In this document: one piece after another, positions 44,101 to 57,469 of the stretch | Layout of the letters: every line of letters starts with the position of its first letter | Position numbering within the stretch: the stretch's first letter is position 1 | Made by a program: the position numbers and the translations under genes | Notes under the pieces: generated by a model | Database searches by the model: none | Seen by the model: only the letters and a program-made list of their open reading frames with translations | What the model was told of the DNA's origin: nothing | Origin: Phocoena phocoena | Taxonomy: Eukaryota > Chordata > Mammalia > Artiodactyla > Phocoenidae | Direction: 5' to 3' | Length of the DNA: 64,000 bases | NCBI RefSeq assembly: GCF_963924675.1 | Contig: NC_089219.1 | Coordinates: 154,152,288-154,216,287, forward strand

Positions 44101-45400
44101 GGGGGGAAGATGGCGGAAGAGTAAGACGTGGGGATCACCTTCCTCCCCACAGATACACCAGAAATACATCTACACGTGGAGCAACTCCTACAGAACACCT
44201 ACTGAATGCTGGCAGAAGACCTCAGACCTCCCAAAAGGCAAGAAACTCCCCATGTACCTGGGTAGGGCAAAAGAAAAAAAGAAAAAACAGACAAAAGAAT
44301 AGGGACGGGACCTGCACCAGTAGGAGGGAGCTGTGAAGACGGAAAGGTTTCCACACACTAGGAAGCCCCTTCGCGGGCGGAGACTGCGGGAGGCGGAGCG
44401 GGGAGCTTCGAAGCCGCGGAGGAGAGCACAGCAACAGGGGTGCGGAGGGCAAAGTGGAGAGATTCCCGTACAGGATCGGTGCCGACCGGCACTCACCAGC
44501 CCGAGAGGCTTGTCTGCTCACCCGCCGGGGCGGGCGGGCCTTCGAGCTGAGGCTCGGGCTTTGGTCGGAGCGCAGGGAGAGGACTGGGGTTGGCTGCGTG
44601 AACACAGCCTGAAGGCGTTAGTGCACCACGGCTAGCCGGGAGGGAGTCCGGGGAAAAGTCTGGACCTGCCGAAGAGGAAAGAGACTTTTTCTTCCCTCTT
44701 TGTTTCCTGGTGCGCGAGGAGAGGGGTTTAAGAGCGCTGCTTAAAGGAACTCCAGAGACGGGCTCGAGCCGCGGCTAAAAACGCGGACCCCAGAGACGGG
44801 CGCGAGCCGTGGCTAAAAGCACGGACCCCAGAGACGGGCGGGAGACGCTAAGGCTGCTGCTGCCGCCACCAAGGGGCCTGTGTGCGTGCACAGGTCACTA
44901 TCCACACCGCTCTTCCGGGGAGCCTGTGCAGCCCGCCACTGCCAGGTTCCCGGGATCCAGGGACAACTTCCCCGGGAGAACGCACGGCGGGCCTCAGGCT
45001 GGTGCAACGTCACGTTGGCCTCTGCCGCCGCAGGCTCACCCCGCACTCCGCGCCCCTCCCTCTCCCCCGGCCTGAGTGAGCCAGAGCCCCCGAATCAGCG
45101 GCTCCTTTAACCCCGTCCTGTCTGAGCAAAAAACAGACGCCCTCCAGCGACCTACACGCAGAGGCAGGGCCAAATTCAAAGCTGAGCTCCTGTGAGCTGT
45201 GAGAACAAAGAAGAGAAAGGGAAATCTCTCCCAGCAGCCTCAGAAACAGCGGAGTAAAGCTCCACGATCAACTTGATGTACTCTGTATCTGTGGAATACA
45301 CGAATAGACAACGAATCATCCCAAATTGAGGAGGTGGGCTTCGAGAGCAAGATTTATGATTTTTTCCCCTTTTCCTCTTTTTGTGAGGGTGTATGTGCAT
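44101..45400 (+). mobile_element. L1 5' UTR fragment without ORFs
   Basis: Begins GGGGGGAAGATGGCGGAAGA, the G-rich YY1-bearing start of a cetartiodactyl-type L1 5' UTR, and runs through about 1.3 kb of CpG-rich sequence with repeated CCAGAGACGGGCGCGAGCC-type units (44750-44850). It stops near 45400. No ORF1 follows. Older antisense L1 sequence begins there instead. Short GC-rich frames inside are not genes. Confidence 0.85.
44752..44850 (+). repeat. Tandem units inside the L1 5' UTR
   Basis: Three copies of a roughly 45 bp unit containing CCAGAGACGGGC(G/T)(C/G)GAG and GCTAAAA-CGCGGACCCCAGAG, diverging slightly. Tandem promoter monomers of this kind occur in some L1 5' UTRs. Confidence 0.6.
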
Positions 45401-45720
45401 GTGCAGGTTTTTATGAGGACGTAACTTTTCAGTTCCTATGGGTAAATACGAAAGAGCATGATTGCTAGATCACTGTATGGTAAAAGTATGTTTAGTTTTG
45501 TAAGAAACTGCCAAGTATCCTCCTAGCAACAAATGAGAATCCCAGTTGTTCTGCATCGTCAACAATTTTGGTATTTCAGTATTTGGATTTTAGCCATTTG
45601 AATAGGTGTGTAGTGGTATCTCATTATTGTTCTAATTTAAAATTCCCTGATGACATGGAATGTGTAGCATCTTTCCATATGCTTATTTGCCATGTGTCTA
45701 TTTTCTTTGTTTAATCATAG
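45401..45720 (-). mobile_element. Old antisense L1 fragment
   Basis: Plus reading TTTTATGAGGACGTAACTTT, GGGTAAATACGAAAGAGCAT and CCATTTGAATAGGTGTGTAG is the complement of an old L1 ORF2 C-terminus. It is diverged and has no open frame. Confidence 0.7.
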
Positions 45721-46855
45721 TTGTTTTGTTTTTTAACCAACGCCTACTAACTGTTGTCCTCCTGTGTCTACTTATATTCTTTTTTCTTTTTTCTTTTTGA
45801 GCTTTTGATCATTTAGTCTTTTTCCTGGTATGTCCAATTATTTTTTATATTAAAATTGGGCTTATTTTAGGAAACTATAAAGATACCTCCACGTTCTGGA
45901 TGTTGTTATCGTTCTCTTGAAAAGATTTCCTTTTGCCCATGGCAGACAGTTACTATAGGGACTGGTAACCTTAGTCCATTCTCAGTTTGAGCTCATTCAA
46001 AGCCGTTTTTCACTCTGTGTGAAGGGTGTTCTATTTCTGTCTTGTCCTTCCTCCATGGGTGTTGCCCTTTGGGATTACCATGTGAACGTTTGGATTCTCC
46101 CTATTCCCAACTACCCTTGTATTTGTTAGGCTTTAAATGTAATGGTTCCCGCAGGCCTGTGAGACTAAGGATACGTGTAGCTTGTCATTCCATTAGTTGT
46201 TGCCTTTAGCTTGAGCTGTTGCCCTTTGGCGTCTGTGCTTAGAAGCCACAAGGAGGTTGAACTCCTTGGCTTTTCAGCTCCTAGGCTGTAAGATCTGAAT
46301 CAGCAAATGCCCCAAGGAGAAAAGCTGCACCAAATGTCAAGCTTGCGTCTGTGTTTCCCTTCTCTCCAGAACTTGGCCCACGTCTTGGTGTCTCTCTAGC
46401 ATTCAGATGCTTGCGAACAGATGTTTTCTTACTTTATCCAGGTTTTCTAAAATTTCTTTAGACTTCACCTGATCTTATGTTATTATTGAAGTATCATCTC
46501 ATTTATCCCTAGGAGGAAAATTTACAATTTTATGTTTTATTATTTTATTTTCTATATTACCTCAGTTTCTGTAGAGACCTTTTACCTGATTGTTCAGTCT
46601 AGTTCCTGTGTTACCAGTAAGATGGAGATAGGTGGAGGCTAAGAATATTGGGGGGGAAATCACTGATGAATGATATGTCTTGTTCTTTTTGTTTTTCCTC
46701 TCCTTATTTACTCTGGCAGCCTACATTTGCCCTTCTTGATTTAACCCAGTTGCCCAAATAAGCAACCCACTCTGGCAAAGAGCTGACTTTACTCTCATAA
46801 ATGTCTGTATGTTAGGATTAGCTAGATGATGAACACCATGCCAAAGTTCTTTGTG
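45721..46855. other. Intergenic, nothing recognised
   Basis: T-rich sequence with no exon and no repeat I can name. Confidence 0.4.
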
Positions 46856-47696
46856 TGACCAGTCAGAATGGCCATCATTTAAAAATCTACAAACAATAAA
46901 TGCTGGAGAGGGTGTGGAGAAAAGGGAACCCTCTTGCACTGTTGGTGGGAATGTACATTGATACAGCCACTATGGAGTACAGTATGGAGGTTCCCTAAAA
47001 AACTAAAAATAGAACCACCGTACAAGCCAGCAATCCCACTGCTGGGCATATACCCTAAAAAAACCATAATTCGAAAAGAGACATGTACCACCATGTTCAT
47101 TGCAGCAGTATTTACAATCGCCAGGACATGGAAGCAACCTAAGTGTCCATCGACAGATGAATGATAAAGAAGATGTGGCACATATATACAATGGAATATT
47201 ACTCAGCCATAAAAAGAAATTGAGTTATTTGCAGTGAGGTTGATGAACCTAGAGACTGTCATACAGAGTGAAGTAAGTCAGAAAGAGAATAACAAATACC
47301 GTATGCTAACACAGATATATGGAATCTAAAAAAAAAAAAATTGTTCTGAAGAACCTAGGGGCAGGACAGGAATAAAGACAAAGACGTAGAGAATGGACTT
47401 GAGGACACGGGGACGTGGAAGGTTAAGCTGGGATGAAGTGACAGAGTGGCTTGGACATATATACAGTACCAAATGTAAAATAGATACTAGTGGGAAGCAG
47501 CCACATAGCACAGGGAGATCAGCTCAGTGCTTAGTGACCACCTAGATGGGTGGGGTAGGGAGGGTGGGTGGGAGATACAAGAGGGAGGAGATATGGGGAT
47601 ATATGTATATGTATAGCTGATTCACTTTGTTATAAAGCAGAAACTAACACACCATTGTAAAGCAATTATACTCCAATAAAGATGTTAAAAAAAAAT
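46856..47696 (+). mobile_element. Younger 5'-truncated L1
   Basis: Starts AGTCAGAATGGCCATCATTT and ends AATAAAGATGTT plus poly-A. Frames at 46934-47164 read [19 protein letters not shown], the ORF2 C-terminus. It is very similar to 14640-15411 and to the complement of 26561-26912. No clear target duplication was found. Confidence 0.88.
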
Positions 47697-49850
47697 TTAG
47701 AGAGTAAAAAAATTCAAAAGAATTCGCCACACTCCTCCAACAGATTCTCTAACATTTAGCAGAACAGAATTCACACTGAATCTGGTTTATGAGTAAAAGA
47801 CAAGTCAACTTTAAAGTGGATCACAGATGACAACATTTCTTTTCCATGTGCCTGCTTTGGAGCCATATTTCTGCTGACCACTCAAAACCTTCCTCTTGAG
47901 TATTCTGTGATATATTAGAACCAGGAATAAGGGATGTTAGTGCTGGAAGGGTCAGCCAGTGGTCTGGGATTTAATTCACATATCCTTTCTGCACCAGGCT
48001 CTTTAAGATCATTGAGTTAGCCTAAGAATTTTGAAGCTGTAGAATTCAAGACAGTACATTACAATACGCCAATATTACTATTCTCCTGCTCTGACATTCT
48101 CCACTGATGGACAGATGAAGGAGAAGGAAGGGCAGTCACCAGTAACTGAGAGCAAATAAAACTGGAATATTATAATTCAGTATCATTTGAGTGACTGAAT
48201 TGGCTGGCAGAGTGTTCTGCCGTTAAGGGTGAGGAAAGATTAATTCTGCACATGACAGCACTACTGTATTTATACAAGTCTACTGGGACAGTTGTTTACC
48301 TTGAATTGTTTTCTTCATTCATTTCAGTCAGACAGTTGTGCTGACTGATTTTCCTTTTTGATGTATGAAATGACTGTTTGACTGAATTTACCATTTAATT
48401 TCCACTAATGCACTGTAAAAACAATACATTAGTCAGCTTGGATTGGCAGGTATGAAAATGTTTACCCCAGAACTAGACAGAAATATAATATTGCCTTCTA
48501 CAGAAATGTAGGTCGTATGCCCTGGATGTGGGGGAAATGTTCCAATTCTAACTATTTTGCCACGTTTCATAAATGTAGGGTCACTGATCCCATAGTAAAA
48601 ATAAGAAGATCTGTGAAGTCCAGATAAACATAGTTTTGTGTGACTCTGACAATCACATAACACAAAAGAAAAAAACTATTATGAGATAAATTTTACTGAG
48701 TTTCATACTTATCAAGAGGTGTTTCTATGTTAAACTTTTGAGTCTTATTCTAGAAGTTCTTTAGGAACAAACACTTCAAATATATTCATAGAAAACCCTC
48801 TTTATTTATAATTTCATTCTTCCAGTATTTATAGTTATTACGACAGGCCATTTCTCCATGTCCCATCCCATGATTCTCTGCTCCTACTGAACATTTGGAA
48901 ATTGGTGGCATGAGCAGGAAAGTGAAGACGTTTTTGAGATTACTGAATAATGCTGATTTTATAAAGACTGCTTTCTTCCATAGTTGACAAACTTATGATG
49001 GTACCGATGGTTGGATACTACTCTTAGAGATGAAAAAGGTCTTAAGGAATCTTCCGTATTCTATTCACCAATCTGTGTTCTTGTTCAAAGCAAAATTAAT
49101 TCCTTTCAAAATTAACATATTAGCTTAATAATAATTTTTAATCTTAAAATAATCTATCTGTGAGAATGGGAATTTTGGGTAGGAAGAAGTGACAGAAGAT
49201 GGGACAAAAAGAGAATTCATAGAAAGACAAAACAGAATATTTTAAATAGTGAGTACAAAGTTCTGTTTCCAACTCTATCAGTTTACCTTAGGAAAACATA
49301 CTAGAAAGGCCAGATAAATCATAAGCAACATTTGACTGTGAGCGTTAGAAAGCTACGGAGGTAGCCATGACCTAGAAAAGTAAAATAGAGAAAGAAACTC
49401 ACTGAAGTGAGAACAATATTCTGCACATGTGTTTCTAGCCCAGTCATTTAGAAACTACTGATGAAGAGCAAAAGTCTGAGAAACCAAATGCGGCTCCTAA
49501 GAGGTAGAAAAGTCAGTAGATCTTAGGACAATGTCATAGGACTAAGGAAACCAGAGTTGGAATTGAGAAATAACAAGGCAGCTAGAATTTTAAGGACCAA
49601 AATCACAGAGAGAGTAAAGATTCAGAGAACGGAGCTGGATTCAGCAACAGTGTTCCCTTGCAGTATTTTCCATGTATAATAGGTAGACAAGGCAAGATGC
49701 TAAGAAGTCAAACAAAAGCTAACTGAAGTCAAAGCAGACACTTAATTGGCTCATAATGCTGAAGAGACAAAATTGGGGTTCAGAACCTATGAAAGATTTG
49801 TGGCCCAATGGAAAACTAATGATATGAATTAGGACATTGGAAGTCTCTAC

Positions 49851-49852
<2 letters not shown>
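47697..49852. other. Intergenic, nothing recognised
   Basis: AT-rich, with one 76-codon minus-strand frame (48663-48433) that has no recognisable family. Single-copy in appearance. Confidence 0.4.
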
Positions 49853-49895
<43 letters not shown>

Positions 49896-49920
49896 TGTGT
49901 TTGTGTGTGTGTCTGTGTGT
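49853..49920. repeat. (GT)n microsatellite
   Basis: About 34 GT units with CT/TT interruptions near the end. The Cys-Val frame over it is spurious. Confidence 0.95.
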
Positions 49921-50053
49921 TAGGAAGGTTGATGCAACATCTACATTGAACCTTATAAAGAAGGAAAATGAGTATGAAGTTGGTCCAGTGACTAAGGTGA
50001 TCTTCCCCTCTGCTCCCTACCTAAGAATAGGAAATTCTCTCCTCAAGAAAATA

Positions 50054-50269
50054 CAGTTGACCCTGGAACAATGTAGGGGTTAGAGACGCTGACCCCCTGT
50101 GCAGTCAAAACTCCACATAGAACTTTATGGTCGGCCCTTCTTATCTGTGGTTCTGAATCTGAGGATTCAACCAACCACAGATCATGTAGTACTGTATTAC
50201 TTATTGAAAAACAATCCATGTATAAGTGGGTCTGTGCAGTTCAAACCCAGGTTGTCCAAAGGACAACTG
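50054..50269. mobile_element. Tigger/pogo-type MITE
   Basis: Inverted ends CAGTTGACCCTGGAACAA and (complement) CAGTTGTCCTTTGGACAA, flanked by TA on both sides (50052-50053, 50270-50271), the target duplication of Tc1/mariner-class elements. The interior, GGGGTTAGAGACGCTGACCC and ATAAGTGGGTCTGTGCAGTT, is typical of the mammalian Tigger MITE group. Length 216 bp, no ORF. Confidence 0.85.
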
Positions 50270-50289
50270 TAATGTCATTCAGATTCCCT

Positions 50290-52280
50290 ACAACTTGTCA
50301 TATCCCAAGTCTGGTATTCACTGAAGAACCACCAAGACTACCAAGAAAAGGAGAATTAGAATAAAAGACAAAACAGAAACAGAATCATAGATGACCTAAA
50401 CATTAAAGTTCATACATATTTTGGTAAATATTATCAAGTTCAAGAAAATAGATGACAAGGTGGAGAATTTAACTTGACAACTAGAAACCATAAACTGATT
50501 GAAGTTGAACTGGTAGAATTAAAAATTATATGAAATTTAAAACCCGGTAGTGGATTGGACACAGGTAAAGAAAGGTAAGTGGACTGGAAGATAGAGTAGG
50601 AACAATATTAAAACTAAAGCATGGGAAACGAAGAGAATAAAAAGTACACAAAAGCGCATTTGATACATATGGGCCACAGTAAACATTTTTATCATATGTG
50701 TAAACTGGAATCCAAAGAAAAAAGGAGAGAGAGATTGGGATGAAAACAATATTTCAGAAATATTAACAGCTGAGAGTTCTCTAAAACTAAAAAGAATATA
50801 TGGAGTCATAAATTCAATAAGCACTAAAAAAATGCAAAGAAAATACAAAGAAAACCACGCCTAAGATCACCACAGTACAATTCATGAATAGCAAAGAAAA
50901 ACATGACATCATAAAAGCAGCCTGAAGAGAAAGAGAGAGATTACTTTCAAAGGAACAATAGGATTAAGATTACAGCTTACTTCTCAGCGGAACTGACTGG
51001 ATACTAGAAAATAATGGAATAACATTTTTAAGTGCTAAAGAAAAGAACTGCCCATTGGGAATTCTAGAGGCAGAAAAAATGTTGTTTGGAAGGAAAGATG
51101 AAATAAGGAAATTTGCAGACAAACAAAATTTAGAAAATATTTTCTCATCAGAATTGAATGAATTAAATTATAAAGGGAGACCCGCAGGCAGAAGGAAGAT
51201 TATCACAGATGAAAATATGGACTTTATAAAGAAGTATGTATAACAGAAAGGATAAATAAGTGGATAAACCTAAATAAAATCTAACAACACACAAAAGGGT
51301 AATAATAAAATATATCAAAAATTAGAATGCATTAAAACAAATGGAAGAGGAAAAGGTAGTAAAAGAAATTTAAGATCTCAGCATTGCTTGAGAAGCAGTA
51401 AAAGACCTAATAAGTCATGGTACATGTGTAACTGCTACTTGTGTAAAAATAACAAGCTAATACAAGGGAAAATGGAATTTGAAGAAATCTCACAGGAAGA
51501 AAGAAGAGCAAAAGGAACATAACAAGGTGGGACAAATAGTAAACAAGGAGTAAACGGTCTATAAGAAAATACATTAACTGTAAATATTCAAATTAAAGGA
51601 CAAGGATTATTGAAACAAACAAAAAACCTAATTCTATGCCACCTACAAGAGATAAGAGTCAGATTGAAAATGAAAGGATTCAAAAATTATGTCATAACAA
51701 TAAGTAAAATTGAAGATTTTTTAATGTTAACATAGATTTGAAAGCAAAAAGTATCACTGGCGATAAGGCAGGATAATAAAACCCACTGTTACTTTACAAG
51801 GAATACATTATAAATCTAAACTTCAATGTAATATATGAAGGGAAATTCCAAAAATCTAATTAGAAATAGAAAAATCTAAATTACCTAGATCAGTAACATA
51901 GAATCACAACAACAAATCAGCAGATTATAGAAGATCTGAATACCATCATTAAAAACTTTGGCCTAAATTTACATAAAACACTGCACCAACAATGATGGAA
52001 TATATATATATTATGCAGAAATTTTTAGGTGCACATGGCACATTTATAAATTTGACTATATTCTGGTTATAAAACAAGACTCTGAATAAGCAAGAAATTA
52101 AAAAATATATAACCAATATTTTACCAAGGAGTTGGATATTAAAAACATACTTCTGATCATTATGTAGGTCAAAGATAAAGTCGCAATGGGGATTAGAATT
52201 TTATTAATTGAATGATAATGAAAATATGCCATAACAAAACCTGTGGGCTGCAAATAAAGCTGTGGTCACAGAGAAGTTTA
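50290..52280 (+). mobile_element. Old LINE relic (L1/HAL1-like), approximate
   Basis: A-rich plus strand with fragments such as CTTCTCAGCGGAACTGACTG, GCAGACAAACAAAATTTAGA and AGGCAGAAGGAAGATTATCA, which resemble an old L1/HAL1 segment with a 'shift to polar' poly-Lys/Asn frame (51055-51243). The ends and subfamily are uncertain, and later parts may be several relics. Confidence 0.45.
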
Positions 52281-52285
52281 TGTAT

Positions 52286-52759
52286 TCAAATTATATTCTC
52301 TAAATGTAAAAGGGAAAGGAATAAAGCAACTAGAAGATAACCCATCACCCTGAGGTAGGCAGCTTCTGAACTGTACCTGGTGGGGAAGGCAGGACAGAAC
52401 TTCAGGAGGCCAGCTGACAGCACGGTGAACACCTTGTCAGGAGCAGTCTCCAAGAAAGAGCATTTAATGTACAAAGGGATGACTAAAATATATTTAAGAG
52501 CTAGCACCCTGACCCCTCTTAAGGATGACTTACGTTGCTGGGGAAAATATAAGAAGTGCTCGATGTAGAAGGTGAATAGCTTTATAATTCCCAGGAGAAT
52601 CTTGGTACCAGGACCACACAATGAAGAACTTGGAGTCCCCGTGGCTAATCCAGCAGAGAGAAAAGGAGGAACAGAGATGCGAGAGAAAATAAAGGGAACT
52701 CTTAGTGCAATTTGGTGCTGCTGCAGGCCCAAGTCCAGGTATGTGCTCTCTATCTCCAC
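52286..52759 (-). other. Unrecognised 157-codon open frame
   Basis: A single uninterrupted minus-strand frame from ATG 52759 to a stop at 52286, in a patch more GC-rich than its AT-rich surroundings. The protein would be hydrophobic and Leu/Phe-rich, with stretches such as ILLGIIKLFTFYI and VMGYLLVALFLSLL. I recognise no family. There is no promoter or splice context. Plus-strand frames overlap it (52380-52568, 52572-52766). It could be a retrocopy fragment, an unnamed repeat or chance. Confidence 0.2.
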
Positions 52760-52799
52760 ATCTTAAATAAAAGCCACCATGTGCCTCAGTCTTTCAGGT

Positions 52800-55700
52800 A
52801 CTTAGAATTTCTCTTTAGAACCTGAAAATGGGGTCAGGTTTCCTGACTGCATCGCTACAGTACAAAATAGAGGCAGGATGTTTGCAATAGTTCTCCATCT
52901 GGCAGAGGAGGCCTTGAAGCTGTGAGCCACTCACTGCAAACCAGCAAGACATGAAGGATTCTTGCGCAGATCTGAAGCTACTGGGAGGCCTTTGAGGAGT
53001 TAAATCCCATAGTAAATACTGTACCTTCAATGGCCCCTTCTCCCTCTCTGTCCAGTCTTCCTCCACTCCCGTGGGGGCCCAAAGGGGTTAAATGAGCACT
53101 CTTTGACTTGTACTTGGTGGTCCCAGAACTTGACGTGGGCTTGGAGACTTCCATGAAAAGTCTGCCTTCCATCTAGTGGCTTGGGTTTCTAGGTCTCTCT
53201 GCTCCAGGCGAATCCCTTCAACGTGCTTTTTCCATTTCTGCCAATAATCCCCCTCTCCAGACCTTCCTAATGCTCTTCTGGGGCGGGAGGAGACTTCCTG
53301 AGGGCAATGTTTATTTCTAGAGGGAGAGGTGACCACATGACTTCATACTGGTCGTCCCCTTGATTATTCAGTTTCTGTCTAGATTAGTCTTGGGTGTTTG
53401 TGCACCCCAGCCTCACCCTCAGGAGGCTTTAGAACACTGTCTTTATTTCAGCACTGAGCCTCTGTCTAGCCTCCTTCCCTCTCTCTCCTTACCCATCTTT
53501 ACTCACAGACTCGCAGGCTTTCTGGACCTCTGAGGAAGATAAGCACTTCACAGAACCTCTGCTACAGAACCAAATATATTGAAATGACTCTTTATGAAGA
53601 TACTGAAACAACAGAAAAAGAATACATGACGATTGTTTCTTCTGAGGGTTCAGTTACCTAGGGGGCCTTTAGCAAACTTTGATTGATAAATCTAACCTTT
53701 CCTTCCTTGGCAATAGTTGATCACACTGTGAGGAAAACAAGTTAGAGAATGGAAAAATAATATTTGGGTTTCAACGAAATAATAAAGATTCGGGGACTAT
53801 CTTTGACTTTTGCAAGGTGAGAAGAGAGTTTATATTTTGATTATTTGATGGCAGGAATCCCTTTTAAAACAGGGTCAGTCTGCATGATGCGTTTAAAAAT
53901 CAACCTTTTCAAATATAGCCATAATCCCCACAAGATTTCTTGATTTCTCTGGGGTCAGATAAACCATCACATTTCACAGTGGTGCCCTGTATATGAAAGT
54001 GATAAACATAATCTGGAAGCACAGCAGTGGCTAAAAATATGGAGCTGGGAGCCATTCGTTGAAATGATTTTTTGCTTTTAATTCATTGCATAAAATGCTA
54101 ATGTCCAAATTCAGGCAGGTAGATCTTACCAACCATCAAGAGCTTCAACCCTGCTAAAAGCTAAGTATGCACTTTTAAACCCTACTTTGACTGCTCCAGA
54201 AACTTACTGGGTTTCTTTAATGCCTCTGTTACTATTTCCTTTGTGTCATTTTGTTTTTCTTTAAACACATAGCTGTGTGACCTTGGGGAAGTTATATTAT
54301 TTCCTTGAGACTTGGTTGCCTTCTCTGTGAATATCTGGGTATAATTTTAGTATTGCTCAATAGAATTTTTAGTGATAATGAAAATATTCTATAGCTGTAC
54401 TATGCAAAGCAGTATTCAATAGTTACATGGAGCAAATAAACATCTTTGAAATCTGGCAAATGCAACTGAGGAACTGAATTTTTAATCTTATTTTTAAATT
54501 TGTTTAAATATAAATAATGCCACGTGGCTAGCATCTGTTGACAGTACAGATCTACATAATATTTTAAGGACACTCTCCACTCAAAAACTCTACCATTCAT
54601 TAACTCAACCTAAATATTTTTGCCCTCTGACAAACAGAAGATAATTTATGCTTCCCTTGAAATTATCTGTCAAGACCTTTATCAGTTTGGGGACATTATA
54701 TTCTTAAAATTGACTTTGCTTTATGAAACTTTAATAATGCTGGAGTTCCCTGCCCTTGGTACCACCTTTGTGATGATGGGAAATATTGTGGATGATCAAG
54801 GACCATTTTAAGAGATCATGGAGAGAAACCTCCTTCTGGATTTAATTTCATTATGAGGATGTCAAAATGCTAAATTACTTAAAATAAAACCCATACCAAT
54901 TTTATGCTAAGTTATATTCTACATGTAGCTGGAAAAATGTTAAAAAGATTTTTTAAAGAACTGCGCATCTGTTTTTGAAGCTGATTTGGCTGTTCAAGGC
55001 TTGCTAGCACTTTATCCATCTCAGTACTATTTCACTTAGTAAACAAATGCAGTTGCCATAATTGCTGCATATGTGTCTGTGTTCCCTTCTAGGCTATATG
55101 TTTTTGAAGTTAGAAACTATATTTATATCACAGCCCCTATGTATAGCACAATACCCATTGCTAATTCAGATTGTGTTTTAAGATATGAGACAAAATTTAA
55201 GACTTTTATTATAGTCATAAACATCTAGCAAACCAACCAGAAAATAAAAACTAATTTTCAATTGGTTGGCCAAGAACAAAAAAGAGAGGAATACCTAGTG
55301 CAAAACAATATCTCTAATAACTACTGTTGGATTTAGAGCACACACAAGAAAGAACTTGTCCAAGTTCTTTCTCAAGAAGTATCTGAAATAAGCCTAAATT
55401 CAGAGTTAATCAGACTGGCCTGCTTTCTCAGATGGACTGGAACTCATTGCTCTTTCCCCTCAACTCCCTGATGTCAGTGGCACTTTCCGGAGATGAGGTG
55501 GACTTCTCTGCCTACTGCAGAAGTGCAGTTCCCCGCGGGCCCACTCCCTGTCTGAATCCCACACTTGAGGCCAGATGCCAGCCTTCCCAGAACATTCGTG
55601 GCCTCATTTCAGTTTTTGACCTGCTCAGACTGAGTCCCTGTATACTCTTTCTCAGCTTGAAACCCGATCTTCAACCCCTTTCCCTGACCTCGATGGTTAC

Positions 55701-57465
55701 CTGCCTACTTTAGGCCTCAGGTGCTTTACCTATAAAATGATATATTTTCCCTTAATTCTAAAGTCTTATTTCTAAAGCTCTACAATGTGGTGGCTCCTTG
55801 AAACTGTTTCTCTTTGATGGTTTTAATTTTGTAGAGAATTAAAACCACAGCTACTCTACAAGACAGTAAGTTACATTGGATAAGGAAAGTGTGCTTTTGT
55901 AGTTAGATTAACAGGGATGGAAGACAACTTAGTATGTTTTAAGATACTCATGATCCATTCTTGTGAGAGTCAGGGGAAGAAGGGGAAGAGAGTTAATAAA
56001 ATACCAAATGACTGTGACAAATTAAGTTCACCAAGATGTAGCTGATTAGTTACTACCTGAATAAGCCACACAAATCCAATTCAAGTTATCCTTTATTTTT
56101 CTAAGAAGGATCACAGTGAACTGAGTCCCATGTTCAGTAACTCCAAGTTCAATGGCTTAGTCTTTAAAAACTGTTATGTTGCTAGAAGAAATCTTGCCCA
56201 TCAGTCCTAACTGATATTTAGCTATAATGCACATTTGAAATAAATTTATGACTTTGCCTGATCTCAGTGTAATACATTCCAAAGGGGCAAAGAACACACG
56301 AAAAGTTATGGAGTCTCCATCTTCTACACTGAAGTGTGCAATAAATTACATATTATTTGGCCGTGAAATTCACAAGCCATAGAAACCACGCCATTAGCAA
56401 TGTGTACAGTGGTAAACAGCAGGTAATGAGAATGATATAAAACAAAATAGACTGTGTGTGTTGGCATTGCTGCCAATAAAGCAATCATTAAATGCATTCA
56501 GAGGCATCTATGCCAGGTAAGCTCTTTGAGTGCAATTGCTATGAATTCTACATACCTGTCAGGATACTATATACAGCCCAGTTTCTATGGCGTTTATTCA
56601 AAGACGCTGAGAAAGGGTTACTCTGGGTAAATTCAGACCTTTTCTCAATATAGAATTTGGTCAACATGCATTCTGAACAGCAAAATTTCACAGTATTTTC
56701 CTACACTAATTGCCACCTCAGCAAATGCAGGATTAAGTATAATGGATTATAAGAAGTTAGAAAGGAAAGATGGAAGAAAAGAAGGAAGGTAGAAAAAAGG
56801 TGGGTATGGAATACTTCAACATTTATGTAAAGAGTGGACCTAAAACTAACCTGAGGTTTCCCTGAATTATTAGCATATGCTATAGAAACTTAAATGAAAA
56901 AATAAAAAAAACCAGCAAGGGAAACTCAAAGATTCTTTGTTTTTTCACTTTACTGCATACACACGTCCATCTTAAACAATCTATGTGCTTATATTCAATA
57001 AGAAAGCATTGTTTTGCAAGGCTATTTGGGTTCTATCAGCATGTAAAGGTCGGACAACTCAACTTTAAGCAGAGTTAGCCTTCAGGCGAATAATTGCTTC
57101 TTTCAGGTTGTGAGCATTTGAATTTTCCAGAAATGTTTCCCAAAAAATGAAAACTAAAAGAGTCCTAGGACAGCATCCTTTAGAAGTTTTATAGTATAAA
57201 GGTTTTTGGAGGAAGAGTATCCTTGTCGATTATCAACACAATGATTCCAAGCAGGTCAATTTTTGCTGAGAATATTATATAACAGAACCCACTTCACCTC
57301 CATTATACTGACAATGATCTTCCTTACTTCAACCTTGTGCTTCTTAGTAAAGTTGAAAATACTGAGCCAAGAACAGACAGTGACAATGCCAGAGACTCAG
57401 ATGTACCTATAGGTGCCTTCAGACAACATCAGCCACCCAAGCTAAAGTGCTGGTTTAAAACATCC
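52800..57465. other. Intergenic, nothing gene-like
   Basis: AT-rich, with a MIR-like piece at about 54265-54350 (ACATAGCTGTGTGACCTTGG). Short frames (for example 55432-55713, 93 codons) show no recognisable family or splice context. Confidence 0.4.
54265..54350 (+). repeat. MIR core fragment
   Basis: ATAGCTGTGTGACCTTGGGG followed by AAGTTATATTATTTCCTTGA is the MIR core region; the flanks are too diverged to extend it. Confidence 0.55.
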
Positions 57466-57469
57466 CAAA

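Noticed and set aside
44333..45110. GC-rich frames of 65-127 codons
   Set aside because: They lie in an L1 5' UTR and overlap on both strands; GC-rich DNA has few stops.
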